From: an uncultured Algibacter sp.
Lineage (GTDB): Bacteria > Bacteroidota > Bacteroidia > Flavobacteriales > Flavobacteriaceae
Direction: 5' to 3'
Assembly: GCA_947502405.1 (NCBI GenBank)
Contig: CANMZT010000011.1
Span: 62,001-126,000 of the forward strand
DNA: 64,000 bases
A program made the position numbers and the translations under genes. A model generated the notes under the pieces. That model was not told the DNA's origin and did not search any database. It saw only the letters and a list, made by a program, of their open reading frames with translations. This document shows positions 28,267-36,640 of the stretch, piece after piece (positions within the stretch are counted from its first letter, which is position 1; each line of letters opens with the position of its first letter).

Positions 28267-28296
28267 TTGAATGCTAGCTTCAATATTTTATCTTTG
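28267..28296 (+). promoter_or_regulatory. Promoter of pheT
   Basis: TTG at 28267-28269, a 19-bp spacer and TATCTTTG at 28289-28296, which is 24 bp before the pheT ATG, fit the Bacteroidota consensus exactly. Confidence 0.7.
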
Positions 28297-28319
28297 TTGC
28301 TTAAATAGGATATTGATTT

Positions 28320-30746
28320 ATGAAGATTTCATATAACTGGTTAAAACAGTTTATAAAAACAGATTGGACACCAGAACAAACCAGCGAATTACTTACGGAT
28401 TTAGGACTTGAAGTTGAAGGCTTAGAAACCTATCAATCTATTAAAGGTGGATTAGACGGCGTAATTATTGGAGAGGTTTTAACCTGTGTAAAACACCCAA
28501 ATGCAGATAAACTTAAAGTAACTACCGTAGATATTGGAGGAGATACTCCTTTGCAAATAGTTTGTGGCGCACCAAATGTTGATGCTGGACAAAAAGTTCC
28601 TGTAGCAACCATTGGGACAACGCTTTATACTGAAGAAGGTGAAGCTTGGAAAATTAAAAAGGGTAAGATTAGAGGTGAAGAAAGTCACGGTATGATTTGT
28701 GCTGAAGATGAATTAGGTTTAGGAAAATCACATGACGGTATTCTTGTTTTAGATAATAAAACCAAAGTAGGTACTCCAGCGGCTGAAATTTTTGATATTG
28801 AAAATGATCATGTTTTTGAAATTGGATTAACTCCAAACAGAGCAGATGCAATGAGTCATTTAGGAACTGCTCGCGACTTAAAAGCTGGATTGATACAAAA
28901 AGATATTAAGCTTGAATTGATTACCCCTTCAGTGAGTGCTTTTCGAGTTGATAATAGAACTGTAAAGATAGATGTAGATGTTGTAAATAAAGATTTGGCG
29001 CCACGTTACTGTGGTGTTACCATAACTGGACTTAAAGTTGCTGAATCGCCAGCATGGTTACAACATCGTTTAAAAGCTATAGGCTTGAGCCCCATAAACA
29101 ATATTGTAGATGCTACCAATTATGTTTTACATGATTTGGGGCAACCTTTACATGCATTTGATGCCGTAAAAATTGCTGGTAATAAAGTTGAAGTAAAAAC
29201 ATTAAAGGCTGGTACAAAATTTATAACCTTAGATGGTATTGAACGTGAATTACACGAAGACGATTTAATGATTTGTGATGCCGAAAAACCAATGTGTATT
29301 GCTGGGGCTTTTGGAGGTATAGATTCCGGAGTTACTGAAAATACAACAAGTATATTTTTAGAAAGCGCATATTTTAATCCTGTAAGTGTAAGAAAATCGG
29401 CTAAACGTCATGGGTTAAATACAGATGCATCATTTAGGTTTGAGCGTGGTATTGATCCTAACATTTGTGAGTATGCTTTAAAACGTGCTGCTTTGCTTAT
29501 ACAAGAACTTGCAGGTGGTGAAATAACAAGTGATATTATTGATATTTACCCCAATAAAATTAAGGACTTTGAAGTGCGTTTAAGTTTTGAAAACGCTAAA
29601 AGACTTATAGGTGAAGAAATTCCGAAAGAAACTATAAAGCAAATTTTAACCTCATTAGATATTAAAGTAAATAATGTTACTGAGGCTGGTTTAGGCTTAA
29701 CCGTACCTGCTTACAGAAATGATGTTGAGCGTGAAGCCGATGTTATTGAAGAAATTTTACGTGTATATGGTTATAACAATATAAAAACTACAGAAAAACT
29801 TAATGCATCAATTTCTTCAACGTCTCGTTTTGAGGATTATAAAATTCAAAATGTGGTTGGAAACCAATTAGTGGCACAAGGTTTTTTTGAAATCCTATCT
29901 AACTCACTTACCACACCAAGTTATGTAGCTTTAAGCGAACAGTTAAAAGAAGAGCATAACATAACTATGTTAAATCCATTGAGTAATGATTTATCTGTTT
30001 TAAGACAATCTTTATTATTTTCAGGATTAGAAGCCATATCCTTTAATATTAATAGAAAGCGCTCGGATTTGAAATTGTTTGAATTTGGAAAAACCTATCA
30101 TGGTTACAATGATAAGCGTGAAGAATTTAAGCATTTATCAGTTTTTATAACTGGTAATGACAGTTCGGAAAATTGGCACGAAAACCCTAAGAAAAGTGAT
30201 TTCTTCCTAATGAAGGGTATTATAGTTTCAATTTTAGATCGTTTAGGTATTTCTAGATATCAAGAATCACCTTTAAAAAATGATTTATTTGCTGAAGGTA
30301 TTAGCTTAGGTTTGGGTAAAAATAAACTTGTTGATTTTGGGTTGGTTAAAAAAACTGTTTTAAAACATTTTGATATTGCCCAAGAAGTGATTTATGCAGA
30401 TTTTAAATGGGATGCTATCCTAGACTTTTGTAAACATAACAAGATTAAATTTCAAGCGATTCCGAAATATCCTGAGGTTCGTCGTGATTTTGCGTTGCTA
30501 TTGGATGACAGTGTAACGTTTGAATCTATCTTTAAAATAGCAAAACAGAGTGAAAAGCAGCTATTAAAAGCTATAAACCTGTTTGATGTTTATCAAGGCA
30601 AAAACTTACCCAAAGGCAAAAAGAGTTATGCGGTTAGTTTCACACTTCAAGATGAAAATAAAACACTTACTGATAAGCAGATAGACAAGATTATGAACAA
30701 ATTGCAAAGTAATTTTGAAAAACAGCTTGGTGCTGAATTGAGATAA
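28320..30746 (+). CDS. pheT: Phenylalanine--tRNA ligase beta subunit
   Basis: The 808-residue protein is the beta chain of the alpha2-beta2 enzyme that charges tRNA-Phe. An N-terminal B1 and tRNA-binding (EMAP-II-like) region has MKISYNWLKQFI and HPNADKLKVTTVDIG. The B3/B4 editing domain is around 210-400 (NNIVDATNYVLHDLGQPLHAFD). B5 follows, and the C-terminal ferredoxin-fold anticodon-binding domain is about 715-808 (YPEVRRDFALLLDDSVTF). The length is typical for the family. The alpha subunit gene pheS is not in this window. A TTG-N19-TATCTTTG promoter precedes it. Confidence 0.97.
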   Translation: MKISYNWLKQFIKTDWTPEQTSELLTDLGLEVEGLETYQSIKGGLDGVIIGEVLTCVKHPNADKLKVTTVDIGGDTPLQIVCGAPNVDAGQKVPVATIGTTLYTEEGEAWKIKKGKIRGEESHGMICAEDELGLGKSHDGILVLDNKTKVGTPAAEIFDIENDHVFEIGLTPNRADAMSHLGTARDLKAGLIQKDIKLELITPSVSAFRVDNRTVKIDVDVVNKDLAPRYCGVTITGLKVAESPAWLQHRLKAIGLSPINNIVDATNYVLHDLGQPLHAFDAVKIAGNKVEVKTLKAGTKFITLDGIERELHEDDLMICDAEKPMCIAGAFGGIDSGVTENTTSIFLESAYFNPVSVRKSAKRHGLNTDASFRFERGIDPNICEYALKRAALLIQELAGGEITSDIIDIYPNKIKDFEVRLSFENAKRLIGEEIPKETIKQILTSLDIKVNNVTEAGLGLTVPAYRNDVEREADVIEEILRVYGYNNIKTTEKLNASISSTSRFEDYKIQNVVGNQLVAQGFFEILSNSLTTPSYVALSEQLKEEHNITMLNPLSNDLSVLRQSLLFSGLEAISFNINRKRSDLKLFEFGKTYHGYNDKREEFKHLSVFITGNDSSENWHENPKKSDFFLMKGIIVSILDRLGISRYQESPLKNDLFAEGISLGLGKNKLVDFGLVKKTVLKHFDIAQEVIYADFKWDAILDFCKHNKIKFQAIPKYPEVRRDFALLLDDSVTFESIFKIAKQSEKQLLKAINLFDVYQGKNLPKGKKSYAVSFTLQDENKTLTDKQIDKIMNKLQSNFEKQLGAELR

Positions 30747-30770
30747 AAACACTGTGTAAATTACATTTTA

Positions 30771-30808
30771 AAAAAATATCATATATATAAAAAATATGGT
30801 ATATTTTT
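30771..30808. terminator. Possible terminator after pheT
   Basis: AAAAATATCATAT and ATATGGTATATTTTT pair with a two-base bulge around an A-rich loop. The stem is AT-rich and therefore weak, but it ends in a T-run and lies 25 bp beyond the pheT stop. Confidence 0.4.
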
Positions 30809-30875
30809 AAATTTTACTCACTATTAATGCTCAAAAATTTGTATATTTAAGATATAACCTTTAAATCTTGTCGAT

Positions 30876-31106
30876 ATGTCAAATTACATTAGAGTGTTTT
30901 CAGGGAATTTTATTGAAGTGCAACGAATTTTCAACGAGCTTCAAAATTTAAACATTTGTGCTATTATAAAAGATGAATCAGAATCTGGAAGATTAGCTGG
31001 TTTTGGTGCTTCTATTCAAGGTTTACAAGAAATACTTGTTCATAAAGAAGAACTAGAAAGAACAATTCCGATTATTAAAAATCTAACTTCTGAATTACAG
31101 TCGTAA
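30876..31106 (+). CDS. DUF2007-like putative signal-transducing small protein
   Basis: The 76-residue protein fits DUF2007: an N-terminal strand-helix (YIRVFSGNFIEVQRIFNELQN), a middle strand (CAIIKDES) and a C-terminal LVHKEELERTIPIIK helix. The family is labelled 'putative signal transducing protein' but its function is unknown. It is likely a cytoplasmic ferredoxin-like fold. It is monocistronic, between pheT and a converging ABC-F gene. Confidence 0.65.
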   Translation: MSNYIRVFSGNFIEVQRIFNELQNLNICAIIKDESESGRLAGFGASIQGLQEILVHKEELERTIPIIKNLTSELQS

Positions 31107-31122
31107 CTATGATTATAACTGT

Positions 31123-31233
31123 GCTAGTCCCGATAGCTATCGCGAGAAATGGATAGCCCACAGCTTTTGCGCCTTAGCGCACAAGCGAGTACTTGTAATG
31201 GAAAGCCCGAACCTTTTCGGGTAACGCCCAAAT
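31123..31233 (-). repeat. Copy 2 of the roughly 100-bp interspersed repeat
   Basis: Read on the minus strand it matches the copy at 5824-5922 over most of its length, with GCGCTaaGGCGC and the CCCgaaaaggttCGGG hairpin. The 3' side (GCTAGTCCCGATAGCTATCGCGAG on the plus strand, in two parts) differs from copy 1. It lies between two converging genes, so it may serve as a bidirectional terminator. Confidence 0.75.
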
Positions 31234-31242
31234 TATTTTAAA

Positions 31243-32868
31243 TTAAATTGTTATAGCATACATTTTATCTCGCAACTCCTTAATCTTCTTATCTTGCATA
31301 TACTCATCAAACGTTGTGTAACGATCAATAACTCCATTTGGTGTTAGCTCTACTACTCTATTTGCCACAGTTTGTGCAAACTCATGATCATGTGTAGTAA
31401 ACAAAATAGTACCTTTAAAGTTTTTAAGAGAGTTATTAAATGCAGTAATACTCTCTAAATCTAAGTGGTTAGTAGGTTCATCAAGCATTAATACATTTGC
31501 TCTTGTCATCATCATTCTACTTAACATACAACGCACTTTTTCACCTCCAGAAAGCACATTCGATTTCTTTAGGGCTTCTTCTCCACTAAAAATCATTTTA
31601 CCTAAAAAGCCACGTAAATAAACTTCTTCACGCTCTTCTTCTGTAGTTGCCCACTGGCGTAACCAATCGACTAAAGTTAAATCGTTATTAAAAAACTCAC
31701 TATTATCCAATGGTAAATAAGACTGCGTAGTTGTAACACCCCAAGCATATTTACCTGCTTCAGCCTTTTCTTTTCCATTAATTATTTGGTAAAAAGCAGT
31801 TGTTGCTCGAGAGTCTCTAGAAAACACAACTACTTTATCGCCTTTAGCTAAATTTAAATCAATCTTCTTGAACAACACTTCTCCATCAATTGATGAAGCT
31901 AATCCATCAATATTTAGAATCTGATCTCCTGCTTCTCTATCTCGTTCAAAAATAATTGCTGGATAACGCCTACTAGTTCTTCTGATATCAGCAATATTAA
32001 GTTTGTCAATCATTTTCTTTCTACTAGTAGCCTGCTTACTTTTGGCAACATTGGCAGAAAAACGACGGATAAATTCTTCTAATTCTTTCTTCTTTTCTTC
32101 AGCTTTCTTGTTTTGTTGCGCATGTTGTCTTGCTGCTAATTGCGAAGATTCATACCAAAACGTATAGTTTCCTGAATAGTGGTTAATCTTTCCAAAGTCA
32201 ATATCAGAAATATGTGTACAAACCGCATCTAAAAAGTGTCTGTCGTGAGACACTACAATAACGCAATTATCATAATTAGCTAAGAAATTCTCTAACCAAG
32301 AAATAGTTTCGTAATCTAAATCATTGGTAGGCTCATCCATGATTAGTACATCTGGATTACCAAATAATGCCTGCGCCAATAAAACACGTACTTTTTGCTT
32401 CCCGTCTAAGTCTGCCATCATTGTGTAATGGTGCTCTTCTTTAATACCAAGATTTGAAAGCATTGCAGCAGCATCACTATCAGCATTCCAGCCATTCATT
32501 TCTTCAAATGTAACCTGGAGCTCTCCAATTTTTTCAGCATTTTCATCAGTATAGTCTGCATAAAGCGCATCAATTTCAGTTTTAATCTTAAACAAAGGCT
32601 TGTTTCCCATTAAAACTGTTTCTAATACAGTATGTTCATCATATATATTATGGTTTTGCTCTAAAACAGACATACGCTTCCCTGTTTCAAGTGAAACATG
32701 ACCAGAAGTAGGCTCCTGCTTTCCTGAAAGAATCTTTAAGAATGTTGATTTCCCAGAACCGTTAGCTCCAATTATCCCATAACAGTTTCCATTATTGAAT
32801 GTGGTATTTACTTCATCAAAAAGGACACGTTTTCCGAACTGAACTGAAAGATTTGATACTGATAACAT
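31243..32868 (-). CDS. ABC-F family ATPase (YbiT/EttA-like)
   Basis: The 541-residue soluble protein has two ABC domains joined by a charged linker. It has Walker A GANGSGKSTFLKILSG, Walker B VLIMDEPTNDLD and VLMLDEPTNHLD, and signature LSGGEKVRCML. The N-domain signature is degenerate (LDGKQKVRVLLAQALF). Such ABC-F proteins bind the ribosome and relieve stalling or antibiotic effects; some give resistance. It has no membrane segments, so it is not a transporter. It resembles the YbiT subfamily. A TACTTTTG -7-like element lies at 32890-32897, 22 bp before the start. Confidence 0.9.
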   Translation of the reverse strand: MLSVSNLSVQFGKRVLFDEVNTTFNNGNCYGIIGANGSGKSTFLKILSGKQEPTSGHVSLETGKRMSVLEQNHNIYDEHTVLETVLMGNKPLFKIKTEIDALYADYTDENAEKIGELQVTFEEMNGWNADSDAAAMLSNLGIKEEHHYTMMADLDGKQKVRVLLAQALFGNPDVLIMDEPTNDLDYETISWLENFLANYDNCVIVVSHDRHFLDAVCTHISDIDFGKINHYSGNYTFWYESSQLAARQHAQQNKKAEEKKKELEEFIRRFSANVAKSKQATSRKKMIDKLNIADIRRTSRRYPAIIFERDREAGDQILNIDGLASSIDGEVLFKKIDLNLAKGDKVVVFSRDSRATTAFYQIINGKEKAEAGKYAWGVTTTQSYLPLDNSEFFNNDLTLVDWLRQWATTEEEREEVYLRGFLGKMIFSGEEALKKSNVLSGGEKVRCMLSRMMMTRANVLMLDEPTNHLDLESITAFNNSLKNFKGTILFTTHDHEFAQTVANRVVELTPNGVIDRYTTFDEYMQDKKIKELRDKMYAITI

Positions 32869-33054
32869 ATAGCCAATTTAAATTTTTTGCAAAAGTAGAA
32901 AATTACATTGGTTACACGAAACTTAGCCTCTCTATTTTTCATATTTAAGAACTTTAAAACACGTTTTTTGGTTAGTAAATATTTAACAGCGCATTAACAA
33001 GACTTTATAATAACAAGCCATATTTTTGTTTACAGAAATGACTCAGGGGGATTT

Positions 33055-34476
33055 ATGAAGTTATACTTTACTTTTATTTTTATTCTTATCACTTTTATTG
33101 GCTGTAAAAAAGAAGGCAACGAAAGTGTTGTTGATTACGCCTACCTTGGCGGAGAAATTATTAATCCAAATACAAATTATATAGTTTTATCTAAGAATGA
33201 TGCCATAATAGACACTGTAGAATTAGATAATAGGAATAGATTTTTATATAAGATTGATAGTTTAACTGAAGGTTTATATACTTTTAGCCATGGTGGTGAA
33301 TATCAACTTATTCTTTTAGAACCTGAGGACAGTTTATTGTTTAGGCTAAACACTCTAGATTTTGACGAATCCCTTGTATACACTGGTAATGGTGATAAAA
33401 AAAACAATTATTTTATCAATGAATTTTTAGGCAACGAGCAGGAAGAAAAGTTTGTTGTAAAGTTGTCTCAGTTTGATGGAAAAACGTTTCAATTAAAAGT
33501 AGATTCCCTAAGAGCACATAAACTAAATGCTCTAAATAGATTCAGTGAAAAACACAATCCTTCAGACTTATTCTTAAAGATAGCCAAAGCAAACATCGAT
33601 TACTCGTATTACTCCAGTAAAGAAGTTTATCCTTTTATGCATTATGGAAAAAATAAAGCTGCCATTTTAAAATCTTTACCTAATAATTTTTATGAATACA
33701 GAAACGAAATTAATTATAACGATGAGTTTTTGAGCAGCTATCATAATTACTTTAAGTTTTTGAGGTATCACTTTAGTAATCTCTCTCTAAAGACACATGA
33801 CCAACATGAAACTAATGCTTGCTTTGATCGTGAATCGCTTTGTTATAATATGGATAGGTTAAAACTAATTGATAGTTTGATAGTTAATCCAACAATAAAA
33901 GATGAGCTTTTGTATCATTTTACAATGGGATATTTATCTAAAAGCAAAAATGAAAAAAACAATAATTTACTTCTTAAATCTTACTTAAGTAAAAGTAAGA
34001 GTGAAAAGGGGAAAAATAAAATGGAACGCTATACACGCTCTGTAAACAGACTTAAAGAGGGCTTGAAATTTCCTGAGATTAACGTTGCTACATACAATCA
34101 TGATTTTATTGAAATTAATGATATTATTAATTCTCCAACAGTCTTAAGCTTTTGGTCTCATGTTTACTATGAGCATTTTAAGGAAAGTCATTACAAGCTA
34201 AACGAGTTAAAGCAAAAATACCCTGAAGTTAGATTCATTACTATTAATATTGACGATTATAGTGTTGAAAAATCAAGAAAGCTATTAGAAAATCATGGTT
34301 TTTTTAATGTCAATGAATTTAAATTTAAAAATCCTGAAGAATCCCTAGAGATACTCGCTGTATATCCTATGACCAAAACCATTTTAGTTGATAAAAGCAA
34401 GAAAATAGTGAATAGTAATACTAATATTTTTTCAGTTCATTTTGAAGAACAGTTATTGGGACTCATAAATAGATAA
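33055..34476 (+). CDS. Thioredoxin-fold lipoprotein lacking the CxxC site
   Basis: The 473-residue protein has a lipoprotein signal (FILITFIGCKK, Cys17). A DUF4369-like N-terminal beta-domain (about 25-115) binds a helical middle and a C-terminal thioredoxin-like domain (about 350-473). The place of the CxxC reads WSHVYYEHF, so there is no redox pair, while the following KYPEVRFITINIDDY and TILVD segments keep the fold. It may bind a substrate or partner, with no disulfide reductase activity. A TATTTTTG -7-like element is at 33021-33028. Confidence 0.65.
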   Translation: MKLYFTFIFILITFIGCKKEGNESVVDYAYLGGEIINPNTNYIVLSKNDAIIDTVELDNRNRFLYKIDSLTEGLYTFSHGGEYQLILLEPEDSLLFRLNTLDFDESLVYTGNGDKKNNYFINEFLGNEQEEKFVVKLSQFDGKTFQLKVDSLRAHKLNALNRFSEKHNPSDLFLKIAKANIDYSYYSSKEVYPFMHYGKNKAAILKSLPNNFYEYRNEINYNDEFLSSYHNYFKFLRYHFSNLSLKTHDQHETNACFDRESLCYNMDRLKLIDSLIVNPTIKDELLYHFTMGYLSKSKNEKNNNLLLKSYLSKSKSEKGKNKMERYTRSVNRLKEGLKFPEINVATYNHDFIEINDIINSPTVLSFWSHVYYEHFKESHYKLNELKQKYPEVRFITINIDDYSVEKSRKLLENHGFFNVNEFKFKNPEESLEILAVYPMTKTILVDKSKKIVNSNTNIFSVHFEEQLLGLINR

Positions 34477-34477
34477 G

Positions 34478-35281
34478 CTATAATTTATAATGATTCATCA
34501 AAAGCTTTTCATATACCTTATCGGGTAGAATTCGTTTTAATACAATTGAAAATTTCTGCATAAACTCCCCTACTTTGTAATGCCCCTTAGGGTTTTTAGT
34601 ATTTATAATTTTATGTACAGCTTTAGCCATAAGATTTGGGTCGCTTCCATTATCTACGTGGCTATTCATCAAATCAAGAGTATCCCCATAAGGTTTCTTA
34701 TATGGTGAATCTTTCAACAAAGGCGCATGATATCTACCCGCAGCAATATTAGTTGCAAAATCTCCAGGAGCAACGTTCGTCATTTTTATATTAAAATCTT
34801 TTATTTCCATTCTAAAAGCTTCAGTCAATAGCTCTAAAGCTCCTTTACTTGCACTATAAATACCTCGGTAAGGCAAACCCATATAGCCCGCAATGGATGT
34901 AATATTTATAATTAATCCAGAATGTTGTTTTCGCATCTGCGGCAATACAGCATTTATAACACGTATTGGACCAAAGAAATTAGTTTCAAAGTTGTTCTTA
35001 ATCTCAGTCATTGGTATTTCTTCAATAGGCCCAGTAATACCAGCACCGGCATTATTTACAACCACATCTAGCTTACCTTTTTTATCTATTATAGTATTTA
35101 CAGTATTAACAATTGTAGTTTCATCTTTTACATCTAATGGTAAAATAGTAAACTTACTTTCTGGATATTTTTCAGGGTTTCTACTGGTTCCATAAACAAC
35201 ATACCCTTTTTCCGATAAAAATTCCCCAATAGATTTACCAATACCTGAAGAACCTCCTGTTATTAATACAACTTTAGACAT
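34478..35281 (-). CDS. Short-chain dehydrogenase/reductase (SDR)
   Basis: The 267-residue protein (from the ATG at 35281) has the SDR NAD(P)-binding loop GGSSGIGKSIG, the NNAGAG element, the catalytic Ser in NITSIAGY and YxxxK in YSASKGAL. The longer frame from 35356 would add an odd hydrophobic tail that reaches the SRP RNA gene, so the MSKVVLITGG start is chosen. The substrate is unknown; the SDR class acts on alcohols, ketones or steroids. The converging thioredoxin-fold lipoprotein gene stops one base before this gene's 3' end. Confidence 0.88.
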   Translation of the reverse strand: MSKVVLITGGSSGIGKSIGEFLSEKGYVVYGTSRNPEKYPESKFTILPLDVKDETTIVNTVNTIIDKKGKLDVVVNNAGAGITGPIEEIPMTEIKNNFETNFFGPIRVINAVLPQMRKQHSGLIINITSIAGYMGLPYRGIYSASKGALELLTEAFRMEIKDFNIKMTNVAPGDFATNIAAGRYHAPLLKDSPYKKPYGDTLDLMNSHVDNGSDPNLMAKAVHKIINTKNPKGHYKVGEFMQKFSIVLKRILPDKVYEKLLMNHYKL

Positions 35282-35360
35282 ATGGATTGAAATTACAAAT
35301 ACAAAACACCAAATTACAAAATAGAAATGATAAGAATCCTTAAATTTAGCGCACAAAAAA

Positions 35361-35456
35361 AGGCAAGCTACCTACATCACACCGCTACGACCATTTACCT
35401 TTGCTTCGTTCCCGACCTGGAGGATTCAACAGGAGCTGGTTGTGTAGGACTTGCCG
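35361..35456 (-). ncRNA. ffs: Signal recognition particle RNA, small bacterial (4.5S) type
   Basis: On the minus strand, CAGGTCGGGAACGAAGCA matches the conserved SRP core: a GGAA tetraloop closed by UCG/CGA, flanked by the asymmetric loop that binds Ffh. The 5' GGCAAG pairs with 3' CTTGCC to close the hairpin, and seven T residues follow at 35361-35355. A perfect promoter precedes it (TTG-N19-TATCTTTG at 35490-35461). The small size of about 95 nt is the form without the Alu domain. Confidence 0.9.
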
Positions 35457-35460
35457 GCTG

Positions 35461-35490
35461 CAAAGATACAACCTTTTAAAATTTTCACAA
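35461..35490 (-). promoter_or_regulatory. Promoter of the SRP RNA gene
   Basis: TTG (35490-35488), a 19-bp spacer and TATCTTTG (35468-35461) on the minus strand match the Bacteroidota consensus, placing the start about five bases downstream, at the RNA's 5' end. Confidence 0.8.
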
Positions 35491-35544
35491 TAATTTTTTG
35501 AACCGATTTTAAATAAATATCTTGCTTTAAATTTTAAATTTCAA

Positions 35545-36579
35545 ATGAACATACACAAAGCACTCATATTCATTTTTTTAGGTCTGCTAATAGTATCTTG
35601 TGGCTCTAGTTCGAATCATAAAAAAAGTGATTTTACAATAAAAACTAATGCTGTTAAAGGAAATATTCATAATAACGAAACTTTAAATCTATCCATAGAA
35701 AACAAAAAGAGTTATGTTATTGATTCGGTTGCATATACTTTAAATGGAATTCGTATTAAGGAAAATATTGATTTAGATGATTTTAAATTAGGTAAACATA
35801 CGCTTGAAGCTACTGTATTTTTTGAAGGCGAAAAACAAACAACAACGTCTACAGTAACCATTTTAAATAGCGAATTACCAAAAGTATATACTTATAAAAT
35901 AATTAATGAGTATCCTCATGACATTACCTCTTACACGCAAGGGTTAGAATTTTATAATGATACACTTTATGAAAGCACAGGGCAACATAAAGAATCGAAA
36001 CTCAGAAAAGTAGATTATAAAACGGGAAAGATTATTAAAAATATCAATTTAGCTGATGAATATTTTGGAGAAGGACTTACTATTTTAAATAATAAAGTAT
36101 ACCAACTCACTTGGCAAAAAGGTACTGGTTTTGTTTACGATGTGAATACTTTTGAAAAACTAAGTAGTTTTAGGTATGGTAATAGTAAAGAAGGCTGGGG
36201 CTTGTGTAACTACAATAATATTATTTATAAGAGTGATGGTACTGAAAAAATATGGCTTTTGAATTCTGAAACTTTGGTGGAACAAGAGTATATTCAAGTA
36301 TATACGAACAAAGGGAAAATAATTGGAATTAACGAAATGGAATGGATTGATGGTAAAATATACGCGAACCGCTATCAAAAAGATGGTGTAGCTATCATTA
36401 ATCCTAAAAATGGTGCTGTTATAGGTGTGGTAGATTTTAAGCCACTAAAGAAGTTAGTGACTCAACATGACGGTTTAGACGTTTTAAACGGTATTGCATA
36501 TAACCCAAAAACCAAAACCATATTTGTAACAGGAAAACGCTGGGACAAGTTATTTGAGGTTGAAATTTTAGAGAAGTAA
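35545..36579 (+). CDS. Glutaminyl-peptide cyclotransferase, plant/bacterial type, lipoprotein
   Basis: The 344-residue protein has a lipoprotein signal with the box VSCGSS (Cys19), then a short beta-domain (about 30-115), then a five-bladed propeller of the glutamine cyclotransferase family from about residue 115. Visible blades include YTQGLEFYNDTLYESTG, GEGLTILNNKVYQLTWQ, EGWGLCNYNNIIYKSDG and INEMEWIDGKIYANRY. The enzyme forms pyroglutamate at N-terminal Gln residues of exported proteins. It lies between the SRP RNA and a converging aminotransferase-like gene. Confidence 0.88.
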   Translation: MNIHKALIFIFLGLLIVSCGSSSNHKKSDFTIKTNAVKGNIHNNETLNLSIENKKSYVIDSVAYTLNGIRIKENIDLDDFKLGKHTLEATVFFEGEKQTTTSTVTILNSELPKVYTYKIINEYPHDITSYTQGLEFYNDTLYESTGQHKESKLRKVDYKTGKIIKNINLADEYFGEGLTILNNKVYQLTWQKGTGFVYDVNTFEKLSSFRYGNSKEGWGLCNYNNIIYKSDGTEKIWLLNSETLVEQEYIQVYTNKGKIIGINEMEWIDGKIYANRYQKDGVAIINPKNGAVIGVVDFKPLKKLVTQHDGLDVLNGIAYNPKTKTIFVTGKRWDKLFEVEILEK

Positions 36580-36596
36580 TATAATCTTAATAAAAT

Positions 36597-36640
36597 ACTA
36601 AAAACTGGTTTAAGCTTTAAAGCTTAAACCAGTTTTTAGT
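36597..36640. terminator. Perfect 44-bp palindrome, bidirectional terminator
   Basis: The left half (36597-36618) and right half (36619-36640) are exact complements, with A-runs at the left flank and T-runs at the right. It serves both converging genes: it follows the glutamine cyclotransferase stop by 17 bp, and it overlaps the last codons and stop of the aminotransferase-like gene. Confidence 0.75.

Noticed and set aside
28262-28283. TTGAAtGCTAGCtTCAA as an FNR-type operator before pheT
   Set aside because: The symmetry is off by one base and the site lies between the promoter elements of a housekeeping gene.
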